A stretch of 64,000 bases of DNA from Candidatus Leptofilum gracile (lineage in GTDB: Bacteria > Chloroflexota > Anaerolineae > Promineifilales > Promineifilaceae): assembly GCA_016713825.1 (NCBI GenBank), contig JADJOJ010000008.1, positions 189,408-253,407 of the forward strand, written 5' to 3'. The position numbers were made by a program, and so were the translations under genes. The first letter of the stretch is position 1. Every line of letters begins with the position of its first letter. The notes beneath the pieces are model-generated. The model was not told the DNA's origin. It saw only the letters and a program-made list of their open reading frames with translations, and ran no database searches. This document shows positions 43,694 through 52,700 of this stretch, in pieces.

Positions 43694-44352
43694 TACGGCC
43701 GTCTTACCACCAAATTATCAAACGCCACCTGCGCCATCGGCTGGACAAAAGTGCCTGCGTCCAGGGCAATGGTGCCGCTGCTGTACGCCGTGTCGCTGAA
43801 CTGATGGACAAGTTGGTCGTTGACGTACAGCGAGATATTTTGCCCCAGCGCCTCCACGCGCAGCCGGTTGATGCTGCCCAGCCCCTGGGTAATCGCCGCC
43901 GATTCGGTCCAGCGCTCCACAAAGCGGGTCCAGCCCGATTCACCGTCCCGCCGCTCGACCATGAAGAGGCCGTCGCCGGTGATCTCGAAGCGGTAAAAGC
44001 GGGTTGTGTCTTGCATGCGGAACAGCACACCGTAGCTGCTGCCCAAATCTCCTTCCAGCAGTTGGGCATCCACTTCCAAAATGAAGTTATCGAAGGTTTG
44101 ATCGGGTAATGTGGAAAACTGCATGATGCTGTTGTCATCCAGTTCAATGACGAGCTGTTCGTTGATAACGGCCGTTCGCCCCGCGTTGTCCCCCTCCATC
44201 ACCCAGTTACCCATCTGCCCCGGCACAAAGGCATCAGAAAAGATCACGTCCGCCCCAGACGCCCCCGGCACGCCCGTGGCATCGGCGCAGGCAGCCAACA
44301 AACCAAAAACAAGGCAAAGGCTAAAAATGGAGAGAGAGAATTTGCGAAACAT
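43693..44352 (-). CDS. Lipoprotein with LamG/ConA-like domain, copy 1
   Basis: 219 residues. LCLVFGLLAACAD is a lipobox with Cys at 22. The rest is beta-rich: IFSDAFVPGQMGNWVMEGD, SSYGVLFRMQDTTRFYRFEITGDGLFMVER and VAFDNLVVRR, as in LamG/ConA-like jelly-roll modules that bind sugars. It has a paralog next to it (44434-45102). The TAATG link to the fructosamine kinase suggests a joint transcript. Confidence 0.8.
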   Translation of the reverse strand: MFRKFSLSIFSLCLVFGLLAACADATGVPGASGADVIFSDAFVPGQMGNWVMEGDNAGRTAVINEQLVIELDDNSIMQFSTLPDQTFDNFILEVDAQLLEGDLGSSYGVLFRMQDTTRFYRFEITGDGLFMVERRDGESGWTRFVERWTESAAITQGLGSINRLRVEALGQNISLYVNDQLVHQFSDTAYSSGTIALDAGTFVQPMAQVAFDNLVVRRP

Positions 44353-44424
44353 AGTAGAAAAATCAAAGATTTCGCAGATTTACAGGATTAAAAATCTGTT
44401 CAATCTGCGAAATCTGTTGATAAA
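44352..44424. repeat. Intergenic CAGATT inverted word repeat
   Basis: AAATCAAAGATTTCGCAGATTT facing AATCTGCGAAATCTGTTGAT, about 73 bp, in the gap between the two lipoprotein genes. Confidence 0.6.
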
Positions 44425-44433
44425 AATCCAAAT

Positions 44434-45102
44434 TTACGGTGCCAAAACCAGCAGATCGTCAAACTGGACAACGGCCGTTCCCGGCTCCAGCGTACTCACA
44501 CCCAAACCCACATCGCCACCAGCAAACGAACCATCCGTCACCGTCACCAGCGGCAGGCCGTTGACCGACAAGCTAAGCTCATTACCCACACAGCTAACGC
44601 GGATTAAATTGGTCGCCACGCCCTGGTTGATCAAATCAGAGAAAACGTACTCCTGGTTGGGCGTCAGGTAGGTGATCTGCGCCTCGCCGGTTTGGTATTT
44701 GCCGATGGCGTAATAGCCATCCCCACTGATCAGGAAAATGTAAAAATTGTTCTCGTCCTGGTAGCGGCAGAGGACGCCGTAGGCGTTGTTGTTGGGGCCG
44801 CTGCTTTGCCGCGCCTGCACCGTCACAATCACGTCACTAAAATCGCGCCCGGCGTTGGTCCACCAAATCTGGCCCGTCTGGCTGGTGCTGATGTTTAGCG
44901 TGCCCTCGGTAATCTCCACGACCGCACCGCCCTGGTTGTACTCGCGCCAGCCGCAAGTTTGCTCCCCGGCAAAATCATCCCGCAGCAGAGCGCCATTTTC
45001 GTTGCACGGATCTGTAGTAGACCCACCGGCGATGGAGCAAGCCGCCAGGGAAAGGAGGGTGAGCATCATTAGCAGCAGTCGAACAATCCATTTTCCCATC
45101 AT
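44434..45102 (-). CDS. Lipoprotein with LamG/ConA-like domain, copy 2
   Basis: 222 residues. LLMMLTLLSLAACSI is a lipobox with Cys near 22. LLRDDFAGEQTCGWREYNQGG, NAYGVLCRYQDENNFYIFLISGDGYYAIGKY and VVQFDDLLVLAP mirror copy 1, so both arose by duplication. The role is probably sugar or cell-surface binding. Confidence 0.8.
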   Translation of the reverse strand: MMGKWIVRLLLMMLTLLSLAACSIAGGSTTDPCNENGALLRDDFAGEQTCGWREYNQGGAVVEITEGTLNISTSQTGQIWWTNAGRDFSDVIVTVQARQSSGPNNNAYGVLCRYQDENNFYIFLISGDGYYAIGKYQTGEAQITYLTPNQEYVFSDLINQGVATNLIRVSCVGNELSLSVNGLPLVTVTDGSFAGGDVGLGVSTLEPGTAVVQFDDLLVLAP

Positions 45103-45119
45103 TTTTCTCCTTCAGAATA

Positions 45120-45175
45120 AAAAAGGAACACAAAGTTACACAGAGAAGCGCAGAGTTGCGCAGAGAAATCAGGAG
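45120..45175. repeat. Intergenic CACAGAG/GCAGAG word repeat
   Basis: ACACAAAGTTACACAGAGAAGCGCAGAGTTGCGCAGAGA; related arrays at 49126-49163 and 13190-13215. Confidence 0.55.
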
Positions 45176-45251
45176 AAATCGGTGCCCGATCTGCACCAAT
45201 CTGCAAGCGCGGGCATGGGCCAATCTGCTGATTTCCATATCTGGGTTTGTT

Positions 45252-45407
45252 TTATTCGTGGCGTTCCGATTTGTCGAGCTTTTTGTTTAGCCGATCCAAA
45301 TCGTTGGCAATGTCATTTTGCTGGCGCGAAGTGTAAAGGTAATAGCCAAAAGCGCCCAACCAAAACAGGGCGATGATTACAATTAGAAGGGTCAGATTCT
45401 CAAACAT
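45252..45407 (-). CDS. Small membrane protein, CcmD-like
   Basis: 51 residues from the ATG at 45407 with GAGGAG. One helix (LTLLIVIIALFWLGAFGYYLY) then a charged coiled tail (NDIANDLDRLNKKLDKSER). The form is like the haem-exporter subunit CcmD, but no other ccm gene is here. Confidence 0.6.
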   Translation of the reverse strand: MFENLTLLIVIIALFWLGAFGYYLYTSRQQNDIANDLDRLNKKLDKSERHE

Positions 45408-45497
45408 ATTCTCCTCAAAAGCGAACAAAATTTCGCCAAAGTTTACCAAAAATAGGCAAACCAGCACATGCGGAACGGCCGTTTCCCCCGCAACAAT

Positions 45498-46061
45498 CTA
45501 CAACCGGCTGTCCCACAGCGGCTCTGGCACGCCCCGCTGCTTGTTCTCGTAGCGGGCCATCACAAACAGCGCGTCGGACAGGCGATTGAGGTACGGGATG
45601 ACAAAGTCGCCCACTTCTTCTTCCCGCGAGAGGGCGATCACCAGCCGTTCGGCGCGGCGGCAGACGGTGCGAGCGACATGAAGCTGCGCCGCCCCTAAGC
45701 TGCCGCCGGGCAGGATGAAGTTTTCGAGGGAACCGGTAACGGCCGTTAACGCATCCATCAACGTTTCCAGCGCCGTCACGTGCCGTTCTTCCATCTGCGG
45801 AATCTGGAACTGCACCTTGTCCGCCTCCGTAAAGCACAAATCGGACCCCAAATGAAACAGTTCATTCTGAATCTGGGGCACAACTTCAGCCAGGCGCGGC
45901 ACCAGCCCGTGCGCCACGGCCACCCCCAGCACAGAATTTAGCTCATCTACGGTGCCATAGGCCGACACCCGCAAAGATTCTTTCGGTACGCGCGTTTTGC
46001 TGCCGAGGGAGGTCATCCCGTCGTCACCCGTGCGCGTGTAAATTTTTGTCAATCGTGGCAT
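45498..46061 (-). CDS. Cob(I)alamin adenosyltransferase, PduO type
   Basis: 187 residues. KIYTRTGDDGMTSLGSKTRVPKESLRV (ATP-binding N terminus), GTVDELNSVLGVA and the CRRAERLV helix with PYLNRLSDALFVMARYEN are PduO hallmarks. It makes adenosylcobalamin. No B12 riboswitch is visible upstream. Confidence 0.94.
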   Translation of the reverse strand: MPRLTKIYTRTGDDGMTSLGSKTRVPKESLRVSAYGTVDELNSVLGVAVAHGLVPRLAEVVPQIQNELFHLGSDLCFTEADKVQFQIPQMEERHVTALETLMDALTAVTGSLENFILPGGSLGAAQLHVARTVCRRAERLVIALSREEEVGDFVIPYLNRLSDALFVMARYENKQRGVPEPLWDSRL

Positions 46062-46121
46062 GTAAATTCTCCAAACTTGTTCACTTAAACGGCTCTTGGC
46101 AATTCAGTGGGTTAATGACCC

Positions 46122-46188
46122 TTGAAGCGTGAAACGTGAAACGTGACCAGAAAGGCATCACGTTTCACGCTTAACGTTTCACGCCAGA
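46122..46188. repeat. Intergenic CGTGAAACGTGA inverted repeat
   Basis: AAGCGTGAAACGTGAAACGTGA faces TCACGTTTCACGCTTAACG, a strong hairpin between the MFS and adenosyltransferase genes. Confidence 0.6.
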
Positions 46189-46214
46189 CCATAAAAAAAT
46201 TCTGAAGACCCATT

Positions 46215-47438
46215 TTATTTGACAACGGCCGTTCTCCCCGGCAAAAACCACAGCGCAGGCAGCGTCAAAAAAGCCGCCACCGCCCCCCACACAAACGACA
46301 GCGTCAGACCCACCCGATCGGCCATCACCCCAATCAGCCAGATACCCAGCCCGCGCACCAAAAAGTTGATACCGATGTAAATGCCATTGGCCAGAGCGCG
46401 GTGTTCCGGGAAGGAATCTTGCACGATGGCCATGATCACCGGCGTCGGCGAAATCGCCGTCAGCCCCAGAGCGATGAGCAGCGGCACGGCCAGCCAGCCC
46501 GGCCCGTAAATGAAGGCCAGCGCCAGCAGCGGGGCCAGGAAAAACAGCCCGCCCAACACCCGCCGCCGCCCAAACCGGTCGCTGGCAGTGCCAGAAAGCA
46601 GCGCCCCGGCCACGCCCGCCCCTTCCAAAATGGAAAGCGCCGCCGCCGCCAGCCAGAGGCTCGCCTCCACTTCATCGCTCATGTACAGCGGCAGGTAGGT
46701 GGTGAGCGGCACCACCAGCCCCATCCGGGCCAGCATAATCCAGGTGAGCACGGGGAAAACGCGGCGGATTTCCGGCCACGCTTCGGCCAATCCGGCAGGC
46801 TTTGTGTTGGTTTGGGCAGAAACATCATGGAGGCGGTAGTAGAGAACGGCCGTAACCGCCCAACCCACAAACATCAGCCGCCACATCCCCTCCAGACCAA
46901 ACCAGCCCACGCCCGCGACCGCCACAATCGGGCCAAAGGTGCGCCCCAGCTCGCCGCTGGCCATGAAGATGCTCATCCCCGTGCCCACGCGCTGGCCCGC
47001 CATCCGGCCAATCATCGCCGGGGCCGGGGCGTGGAAGGCCGCAATGCTGATGCCACCGGCAAACAGCAGCAGCGCCACCATGAAGTAGCTGTTCACAATG
47101 CCCAAACTGCTTAGCAAGGTGGCGGTGATTGCCGGGGCCAAAATGACAAAATAGCGCAGACTGACCCGGTCCGCCAGGTAGCCGATGAGCGGATTGAGCA
47201 GGCTGGGCAGCTGGGCGAAGATGGCCAGACTGCCGGTGAGGGCGTAGTTGGTGGCCAGCCGCTCTTGCAGCAGCGGCAGCAGCGGCGCAACGAAGGCGCT
47301 GTAGGTGTCGTGTACAAAATGGCCGCCCGCAATGGTGAAGATTTGGCCGGTGTTGAATGGGTCGGGAACGGCCGTTTCAGAATCTGCTACGTTTGGAGAT
47401 GTTGTTGTTTGGTCCACAGGGTGCTCACTTTTCTGCAA
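46215..47438 (-). CDS. MFS transporter, Fsr-like
   Basis: 407 residues with about twelve helices. FTIAGGHFVHDTYSAFVAPLLPLL, GYLADRVSLRYFV (motif A) and LAFIYGPGWLAVPLLIALGLTAISPTPVIMAIVQDSFPEHRALANG resemble the fosmidomycin-resistance group of drug exporters. The first ~30 residues are polar and unlike a helix, so the true start may be later. Substrate unknown. Confidence 0.85.
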   Translation of the reverse strand: MQKSEHPVDQTTTSPNVADSETAVPDPFNTGQIFTIAGGHFVHDTYSAFVAPLLPLLQERLATNYALTGSLAIFAQLPSLLNPLIGYLADRVSLRYFVILAPAITATLLSSLGIVNSYFMVALLLFAGGISIAAFHAPAPAMIGRMAGQRVGTGMSIFMASGELGRTFGPIVAVAGVGWFGLEGMWRLMFVGWAVTAVLYYRLHDVSAQTNTKPAGLAEAWPEIRRVFPVLTWIMLARMGLVVPLTTYLPLYMSDEVEASLWLAAAALSILEGAGVAGALLSGTASDRFGRRRVLGGLFFLAPLLALAFIYGPGWLAVPLLIALGLTAISPTPVIMAIVQDSFPEHRALANGIYIGINFLVRGLGIWLIGVMADRVGLTLSFVWGAVAAFLTLPALWFLPGRTAVVK

Positions 47439-47506
47439 ATTTTCGAAAAGTGATTATACGGCCGTTTGCCCACATAAACCCACCCCAACTTGCCTTTGCC
47501 TTGGGA

Positions 47507-47578
47507 CGCGGATAAACGCGGACGAGCGCAGATGGCAAAACAGCTTTCCGCGTCATCCACGCTTGTCCGCGTCCTAAA
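47507..47578. repeat. Intergenic GCGGA word inverted repeat
   Basis: GGACGCGGATAAACGCGGACGAGCGCAG facing TCCGCGTCATCCACGCTTGTCCGCGTCC, upstream of the MFS gene. Confidence 0.55.
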
Positions 47579-47661
47579 ATTACAACTTTGGCCACACGAA
47601 GGCGCAAAGAGATGAATTCTTAGGGGTTATGATGAATGGCTCTCTCCACATTCTCTAGAAA

Positions 47662-47871
47662 TCAATCATTCTTCACAAATATAACTACCACTGCCCCAAT
47701 CGGAGCCATTACAGCCGCAAGGCCTACAAATATCAAGCCAGGTCCAGTGCCATTCAGAGTGGCAAAAACAAATCCCAAGAATCCTAATAAAACAGCCAAA
47801 TTCACAAAAATTCGGCCCAGCTTTATAATTTTTATGCGCTGCTCAACTCTCATCTGTCGTGATTTTTTCAT
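47662..47871 (-). CDS. Small membrane protein coupled to P450
   Basis: 69 residues from the ATG at 47871, which overlaps the P450 stop by 4 bp (ATGA). Two helices are visible (FVNLAVLLGFLGFVFATLN and LIFVGLAAVMAPIGAVVVIFV) behind a basic start (MKKSRQMRVEQRIKIIKLGR). Function unknown. Confidence 0.5.
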   Translation of the reverse strand: MKKSRQMRVEQRIKIIKLGRIFVNLAVLLGFLGFVFATLNGTGPGLIFVGLAAVMAPIGAVVVIFVKND

Positions 47872-49097
47872 CTGAATAAACCCATCTCCGCATTGATGTG
47901 AATCGGCAGTGCCTTCAAGCCGCGAAAGAGGACGCCGGAGCGCCATTTTAACTGCGCAGTAGGCACTGCGAGTTGCAAGTTGGGGAAGCGCTCAAACAAC
48001 GTTTGCAGCCCAATTTGCCCCTCCAGGCGGGCCAGCGGCGCACCGAGGCAGTAATGAATCCCCATGCCAAACGCCAGGTGGCGGTTGTCGCGGCGGGTTA
48101 CGTCCAGCACATTTGGCTGGGCAAAGTGGCAGCCGTCTCGGTTGGCAGAAGCTAGCACCACCCGCACCACGTCGCCGCGCCGCATTTGGTGGCCTTCAAA
48201 CGCAAAATCCGCCCGCACCCAGCGCGTCGTGGAAATTTCTACCGGGCCATCGAAGCGCAGGAGTTCTTCAACGGCCGTTTCCCACAATTCAGGCCGTTCC
48301 CGCAAAAGCCCCAACTGCTCCGGATGCGTCAGCAGCGCCAGCGCCCCGTTCCCCAGCAAATTCACCGTCGTCTCATGCCCCGTCACCAGCAGCAGCGCCA
48401 CCATGCTAGAAAGCTCCGCCTCGTTCAGCCGCTCGCCCGCCTCTTCCGCCTGCACCAGCGCCGAAATCAAATCATCCTGCGGATTTTTTTGGCGCAGAGC
48501 AAACATCTCTTGCAAATAAGCCACAAAGGCGCGCACCTTGCGCTTGCGGGCGCTGTAATTCAAATTGCGGCTGCCCGGCGAAATGATCGCCTGCGACCAA
48601 TCCGCCACCTCCGCCTGATCTTCCGGGGGAATGCCCAACAATTCCGCAATGATGCGCACCGGCATCGGCAGGGCAAAATCGGCGATGAGGTCCGCCTGCC
48701 CAGCGGCGGCGATGCCGTCCAGCAGTTCGTCGGTGATTTGCTGGATGCGTGGGGCCAGCTGCTCCACGCGGCGGGGCGTGAACGCCTGGTTCACCAGCGT
48801 CCGCAGCCGCGTGTGGTCCGGCGCATCGGCAAAAAGCATGTTTTCGTTGATGAGGCGGTGCATGGCGGATTTTTGTGGCTTTTTCGCATCTGGCGGCAGC
48901 GTATTACGGAAATCTTTCACGAAATGGTCGTTGTCTTTGAGAACGGCCGTACCCTCCGCCATCCGCGTAATGTACCAAATCGTCCCGCCGCCAGGAGAAC
49001 GATGGGCATAAATCGGGTCTTCCTGCCGCATCCGGGCAAACGTGGGGAATGGATTCGCTTTAAAAGTTGGGGAAAAGAGATCGTATTTTTTAGTAAT
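47868..49097 (-). CDS. Cytochrome P450
   Basis: 409 residues if read from the ATT at 49097. LVTGHETTVNLLGNGALAL is the I-helix, ELLRFDGPVEISTTRWV contains the K-helix end, and HLAFGMGIHYCLGAPLARLEGQ the haem-binding Cys. The first ATG (49031) would cut off the usual N terminus (DLFSPTFKANPFPTFARMRQED). Just upstream, AAGGAG lies 8 bases before an ATT, and the only in-frame stop is 3 codons before it, so an AUU start is likely. Role unknown; redox partners are not near. Confidence 0.9.
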   Translation of the reverse strand: MTKKYDLFSPTFKANPFPTFARMRQEDPIYAHRSPGGGTIWYITRMAEGTAVLKDNDHFVKDFRNTLPPDAKKPQKSAMHRLINENMLFADAPDHTRLRTLVNQAFTPRRVEQLAPRIQQITDELLDGIAAAGQADLIADFALPMPVRIIAELLGIPPEDQAEVADWSQAIISPGSRNLNYSARKRKVRAFVAYLQEMFALRQKNPQDDLISALVQAEEAGERLNEAELSSMVALLLVTGHETTVNLLGNGALALLTHPEQLGLLRERPELWETAVEELLRFDGPVEISTTRWVRADFAFEGHQMRRGDVVRVVLASANRDGCHFAQPNVLDVTRRDNRHLAFGMGIHYCLGAPLARLEGQIGLQTLFERFPNLQLAVPTAQLKWRSGVLFRGLKALPIHINAEMGLFR

Positions 49098-49125
49098 TGT
49101 TTGCGCTCCTTAAAAGCGGAACACA

Positions 49126-49203
49126 GCGTTTCGCAGAGGAGGCACAGAGGCACACAGAGGGATTTCAGAAATCTGTTAAATCTGCGAAATCTGTTGATGT
49201 TTA
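49126..49203. repeat. Intergenic CACAGAGG / CAGATT word repeats
   Basis: CGCAGAGGAGGCACAGAGGCACACAGAGGG then AAATCTGTTAAATCTGCGAAATCTGTTGAT: two word families side by side between the haemoglobin and P450 genes. Confidence 0.6.
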
Positions 49204-49204
49204 C

Positions 49205-49639
49205 CTATGCCGTGTTCACCATCCAGCCAGAAAAACCGACCAAAAAGTCGCGGAAAGTGGGCAGATGCTCGGCAGGGAAATTGTACTTTTGTGGCGCATC
49301 GGCCAAAACCGCGTCGAAGCAAGCCAGCCACACCTGCCGCGCCGCTTCGTCGATGGGGAACGGCGTGTGCCGCGCCCGCATCATCGGGCTGCCGTATTTT
49401 TGCTGGTACAGCGGCGGCCCACCCAGCAATCCCACAAAAAACGCCGCCGACTTGCGCGAGGCGCGTTCCATATCGCGGGGAAACATCCCCCGAATCTCGG
49501 ACTCAGCCAGCTGCTGGTAAAAATCGGCCAGCATGGCAAAAATGTTTGCTTCACCCATTGCCGTATAAATTTCTGGGCTGGGGGCGCTCACGCGGGGCGG
49601 CCCGCCGGGCGGTACGTAAAATTGTCGTTCTTCACTCAT
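49205..49639 (-). CDS. Truncated haemoglobin (group II-like)
   Basis: 144 residues from the ATG at 49639 (weak ribosome site). PEIYTAMGEANIFAMLADFYQQL is the B/E region, GSPMMRARHTPFPI holds the proximal His, and ARQVWLACFDAV the conserved Trp at G8. It binds O2 or NO. It is upstream of the P450 gene on the same strand and could act with it, though this is inference. Confidence 0.88.
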   Translation of the reverse strand: MSEERQFYVPPGGPPRVSAPSPEIYTAMGEANIFAMLADFYQQLAESEIRGMFPRDMERASRKSAAFFVGLLGGPPLYQQKYGSPMMRARHTPFPIDEAARQVWLACFDAVLADAPQKYNFPAEHLPTFRDFLVGFSGWMVNTA

Positions 49640-49657
49640 CTTTTTAACTATGCAGAC

Positions 49658-49713
49658 CCTAAGGGTTTTCACCTCTTGAGATAAATTTGTCGAGTTAAAA
49701 CCCTTAGGGTCGC
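49658..49713. repeat. Perfect inverted repeat GACCCTAAGGGTTTT
   Basis: GACCCTAAGGGTTTT and AAAACCCTTAGGGTC (15 bp each) around a 26-bp loop between the cyclase and haemoglobin genes. Each arm also contains the small palindrome CCTAAGG/CCTTAGG. Confidence 0.7.
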
Positions 49714-49761
49714 TCTAAAGAGACAAACCTCTCAAATCTCTGCGGCCTCTGTGGCCAAATT

Positions 49762-52700
49762 TTAATTCAAGGCAAATTCGATCGCTTCGGTGAGGCTGCG
49801 TTGGCGGCCTTGCGCCAGGTAACTGTCGGCATCAGTATGGGTAAGCACGGTGGTTAAACGGCCGTCTAACTGCGTCTTTTCCACGGCTGAAAGCGGGGTA
49901 CCAATCTCCTCGCGCAATGCCTGAGCCGCCCCCACCAACTGCAACGCCCGTTCACGCTCTTCCTGAACTGCGGCCAGCGCCGCCATATCCTCCAACACGT
50001 AAGCGATGGCCCGGCGATCGCCAAATTCGTGGTTGATCGTCAAGCTTTCCACGTAAAATTGGCGCGCCATTGTAAAATCTGCCTGGTCGCGCACAACGTT
50101 GCCCAGATTGTTCAGCGAGTTAGCAATTGCCCAACGGTCGCCCACCTCGCGCTGAAGCTGGAGCGCTTCTTCCAAATAATCCCGCGCCCGCGACAAATCG
50201 CCCAAATTGCGCACCAGGTTGCCCAAATTGTTCAGCGAATTGGCGATGGTGCGCCGGTCGCCCACCTGCCGCCGGATGGCCAACGCCTCTTCGTTCAACT
50301 GCCGCGATTCGGCCAAATCACCCTGAAAGCGGGCAATAATCGCCAGGTTGCTCAGCAGGGCTGCAATGAAAGCAGGCTGTTCCAGCTCGCGCCGCAGCAC
50401 CAGGCTCTGCTGGTACAAATCACGCGCCTTTTCATACTGCCCTTGCTGCGCCGCCAACGTCCCTGCCGAATGATACGCCTGGGCCACGCCAGACATATCT
50501 TCCAGCTTCTCAAACGTTAGCCGGGCCGCTTCCAGATGTTTGGTGGCTTCCTCAAAGCGGCCGCGTTTACGCAGCAGTTCCGCCAAAGCCGCCTGGCACC
50601 ACGCTTCTTCCTGCTGGTTGTGGTGCTGCTGGGCCAGCTGCAACCCTTGTCGGTACAAATTGCTGGCCTCGTCCCACTGCCCCACCAGCTCTAGCACGCT
50701 GCCCAGCTTGCGCATCACGGCGGGCCGGTTCGTTTCTGGCAGCAGGGGCAGCACCCGCTGGAAATATTCGATGGCCGCTTCGTTGGCGTACTCCGCCTGG
50801 GCAGATTCGCCCGCTTTGAGGAGGTATTCGCGTTTTTTGATGTCGTTGTCGGAACGGCCGTAATGATAAGCCAGCAAACCCACATACTGCGACAACACAT
50901 TGGCATAATGCCGCTCAATGTACTGCCCGATCAGATCATGCAGCATGGCCCGGGTGGCAAACGGCAAACTTTCGTACGCCACTTCCATAGTGACCACATT
51001 TTTAAACAGGTAAGCCAGCTCCGGCTCTGGCGTGTCTTGCGGCGTCAGGTCCAGCTTTTCCAACGTTTGCAGGTCTGCCTTTACCTGCTGCGGGCCGCCC
51101 AACGGGGGGTACGCCCCCCACAGCATCGCCGCCCGAAACAAACGGCCGATGACGCTGGCCACCTTGATCGTATTGCGCTGGCTCTCGGTAAGCTGGTCTA
51201 TGCGGCTAAGGATGAGGCTGTGCAGGCTGGTGGGCAAATCCAAATCTTGCAGCGTCCGTTCCGCCACGGCCGATTGGGTCTGCAAATAGTTGATCAACTC
51301 TTCGATGTAAAATGGATTCCCGGCGGCCCGCTCGGTGATCTTGTCGCGTAAAAAGCGGGGGATCTTGATTTTGGCCTGGGTGAGCTGCTCCATTTTCAGG
51401 GCAATCAAATGTTCTGCCTCTTCGGGTGTAAACTCGTGCAGCTTAATTTCGGTAAAGTTGGGCAACTGGCGGAAAACGGCCGTTTGCATCCGGTTCATAT
51501 CTGGCGAGCGCACCGCCAGCACCGCCAAAATAGGGCGGTCGGCAATGGCCCGTACCAGCGCCTCTAGCAGCTCAAAGGAAAGCGAATCCATCCAGTGGCA
51601 ATCTTCCAAGACGATGAGAACGGCCGTTTCCGCCGCCCGCGCCCGCAAACATTCCACCAGCAAAGATTCCAACGACACCTTGCGCAGCTGGGCATCAAAC
51701 GACTGCGTCAGCTCGTTATCAGGAATGGTAAGCCGCAGCACCGCCCCCAGCAGCGGCAACCGGGGCAGCAGCGATGGGTTGATCCGCTGCAGCTGCTCGG
51801 CCACGTGAGCAATCTGCACCTCCGCAGGCATGTCTGGCGTCAGCCCAAAAAAATCTTGCCAGATGCGCTGCCAAACCAAATAGCTTGATTTAGTACCATA
51901 CGATTGGCACTCGCCACCCAGCCCCAAAAACTGCTGCTCACCCGCCAGGCGTACCATTTGCGCCACCAACCGAGATTTACCAATGCCCGCTTCCCCACTA
52001 ATCGCAATAACTTGCCCCTGCCCCGCCTTCACCGCCGCCATTTTGTCCTGAATCACCGCTTGCTCGGCTGTACGGCCTACCATTGGCAAAGCATATTGCG
52101 GCTCTTGCAGCCGAATGGTCGATTGCACAGTACGCGGAGCCACCGCATACACGCTCAGCGGTTCCGCCTTCCCTTTGACGGTGATCGGCGGCAGCTTTTC
52201 CCAAGCAAAGCGGTCGCCCGTTTGAAGAACGGTGCTTTCTGTCACCAAAATTTGCCCAGGAACGGCCGCTTGCATCAGGCGAGCGGCCGTATTTACCCCA
52301 TCACCCAACACGCCATACGTCCGGCGCATCGTACCGCCATAGGCCCCCGTCCGCGCGCGCCCCTGCGAAATGCCAATTTGCAGCGGCGAAATATACGGCA
52401 AGCGACCCGCCAGCTCTTGCAGCTCCAACGCAGCCGAAACCGCGCGAACCACATCATCTTCATGGGCAAACGGCGCGCCAAACGCCGCATACAGCGCACT
52501 CCCCTTATCGCCAATGGTCAGCTGAAGCAAATTGCTGTCGTAACGCGACAAAATCTCCTGCACATTTTGCACAAAGGCGTCTAGCTTGGCTTCGGCTTCC
52601 TCGTCATCGTCGTAATCAATGCCAGAAAAACGCACAAACAAAGCCACCGCAGGGCGCAGCTCTGCCAAAAATTCGCCGCCCCCTTCCACCAAACGCTTGT

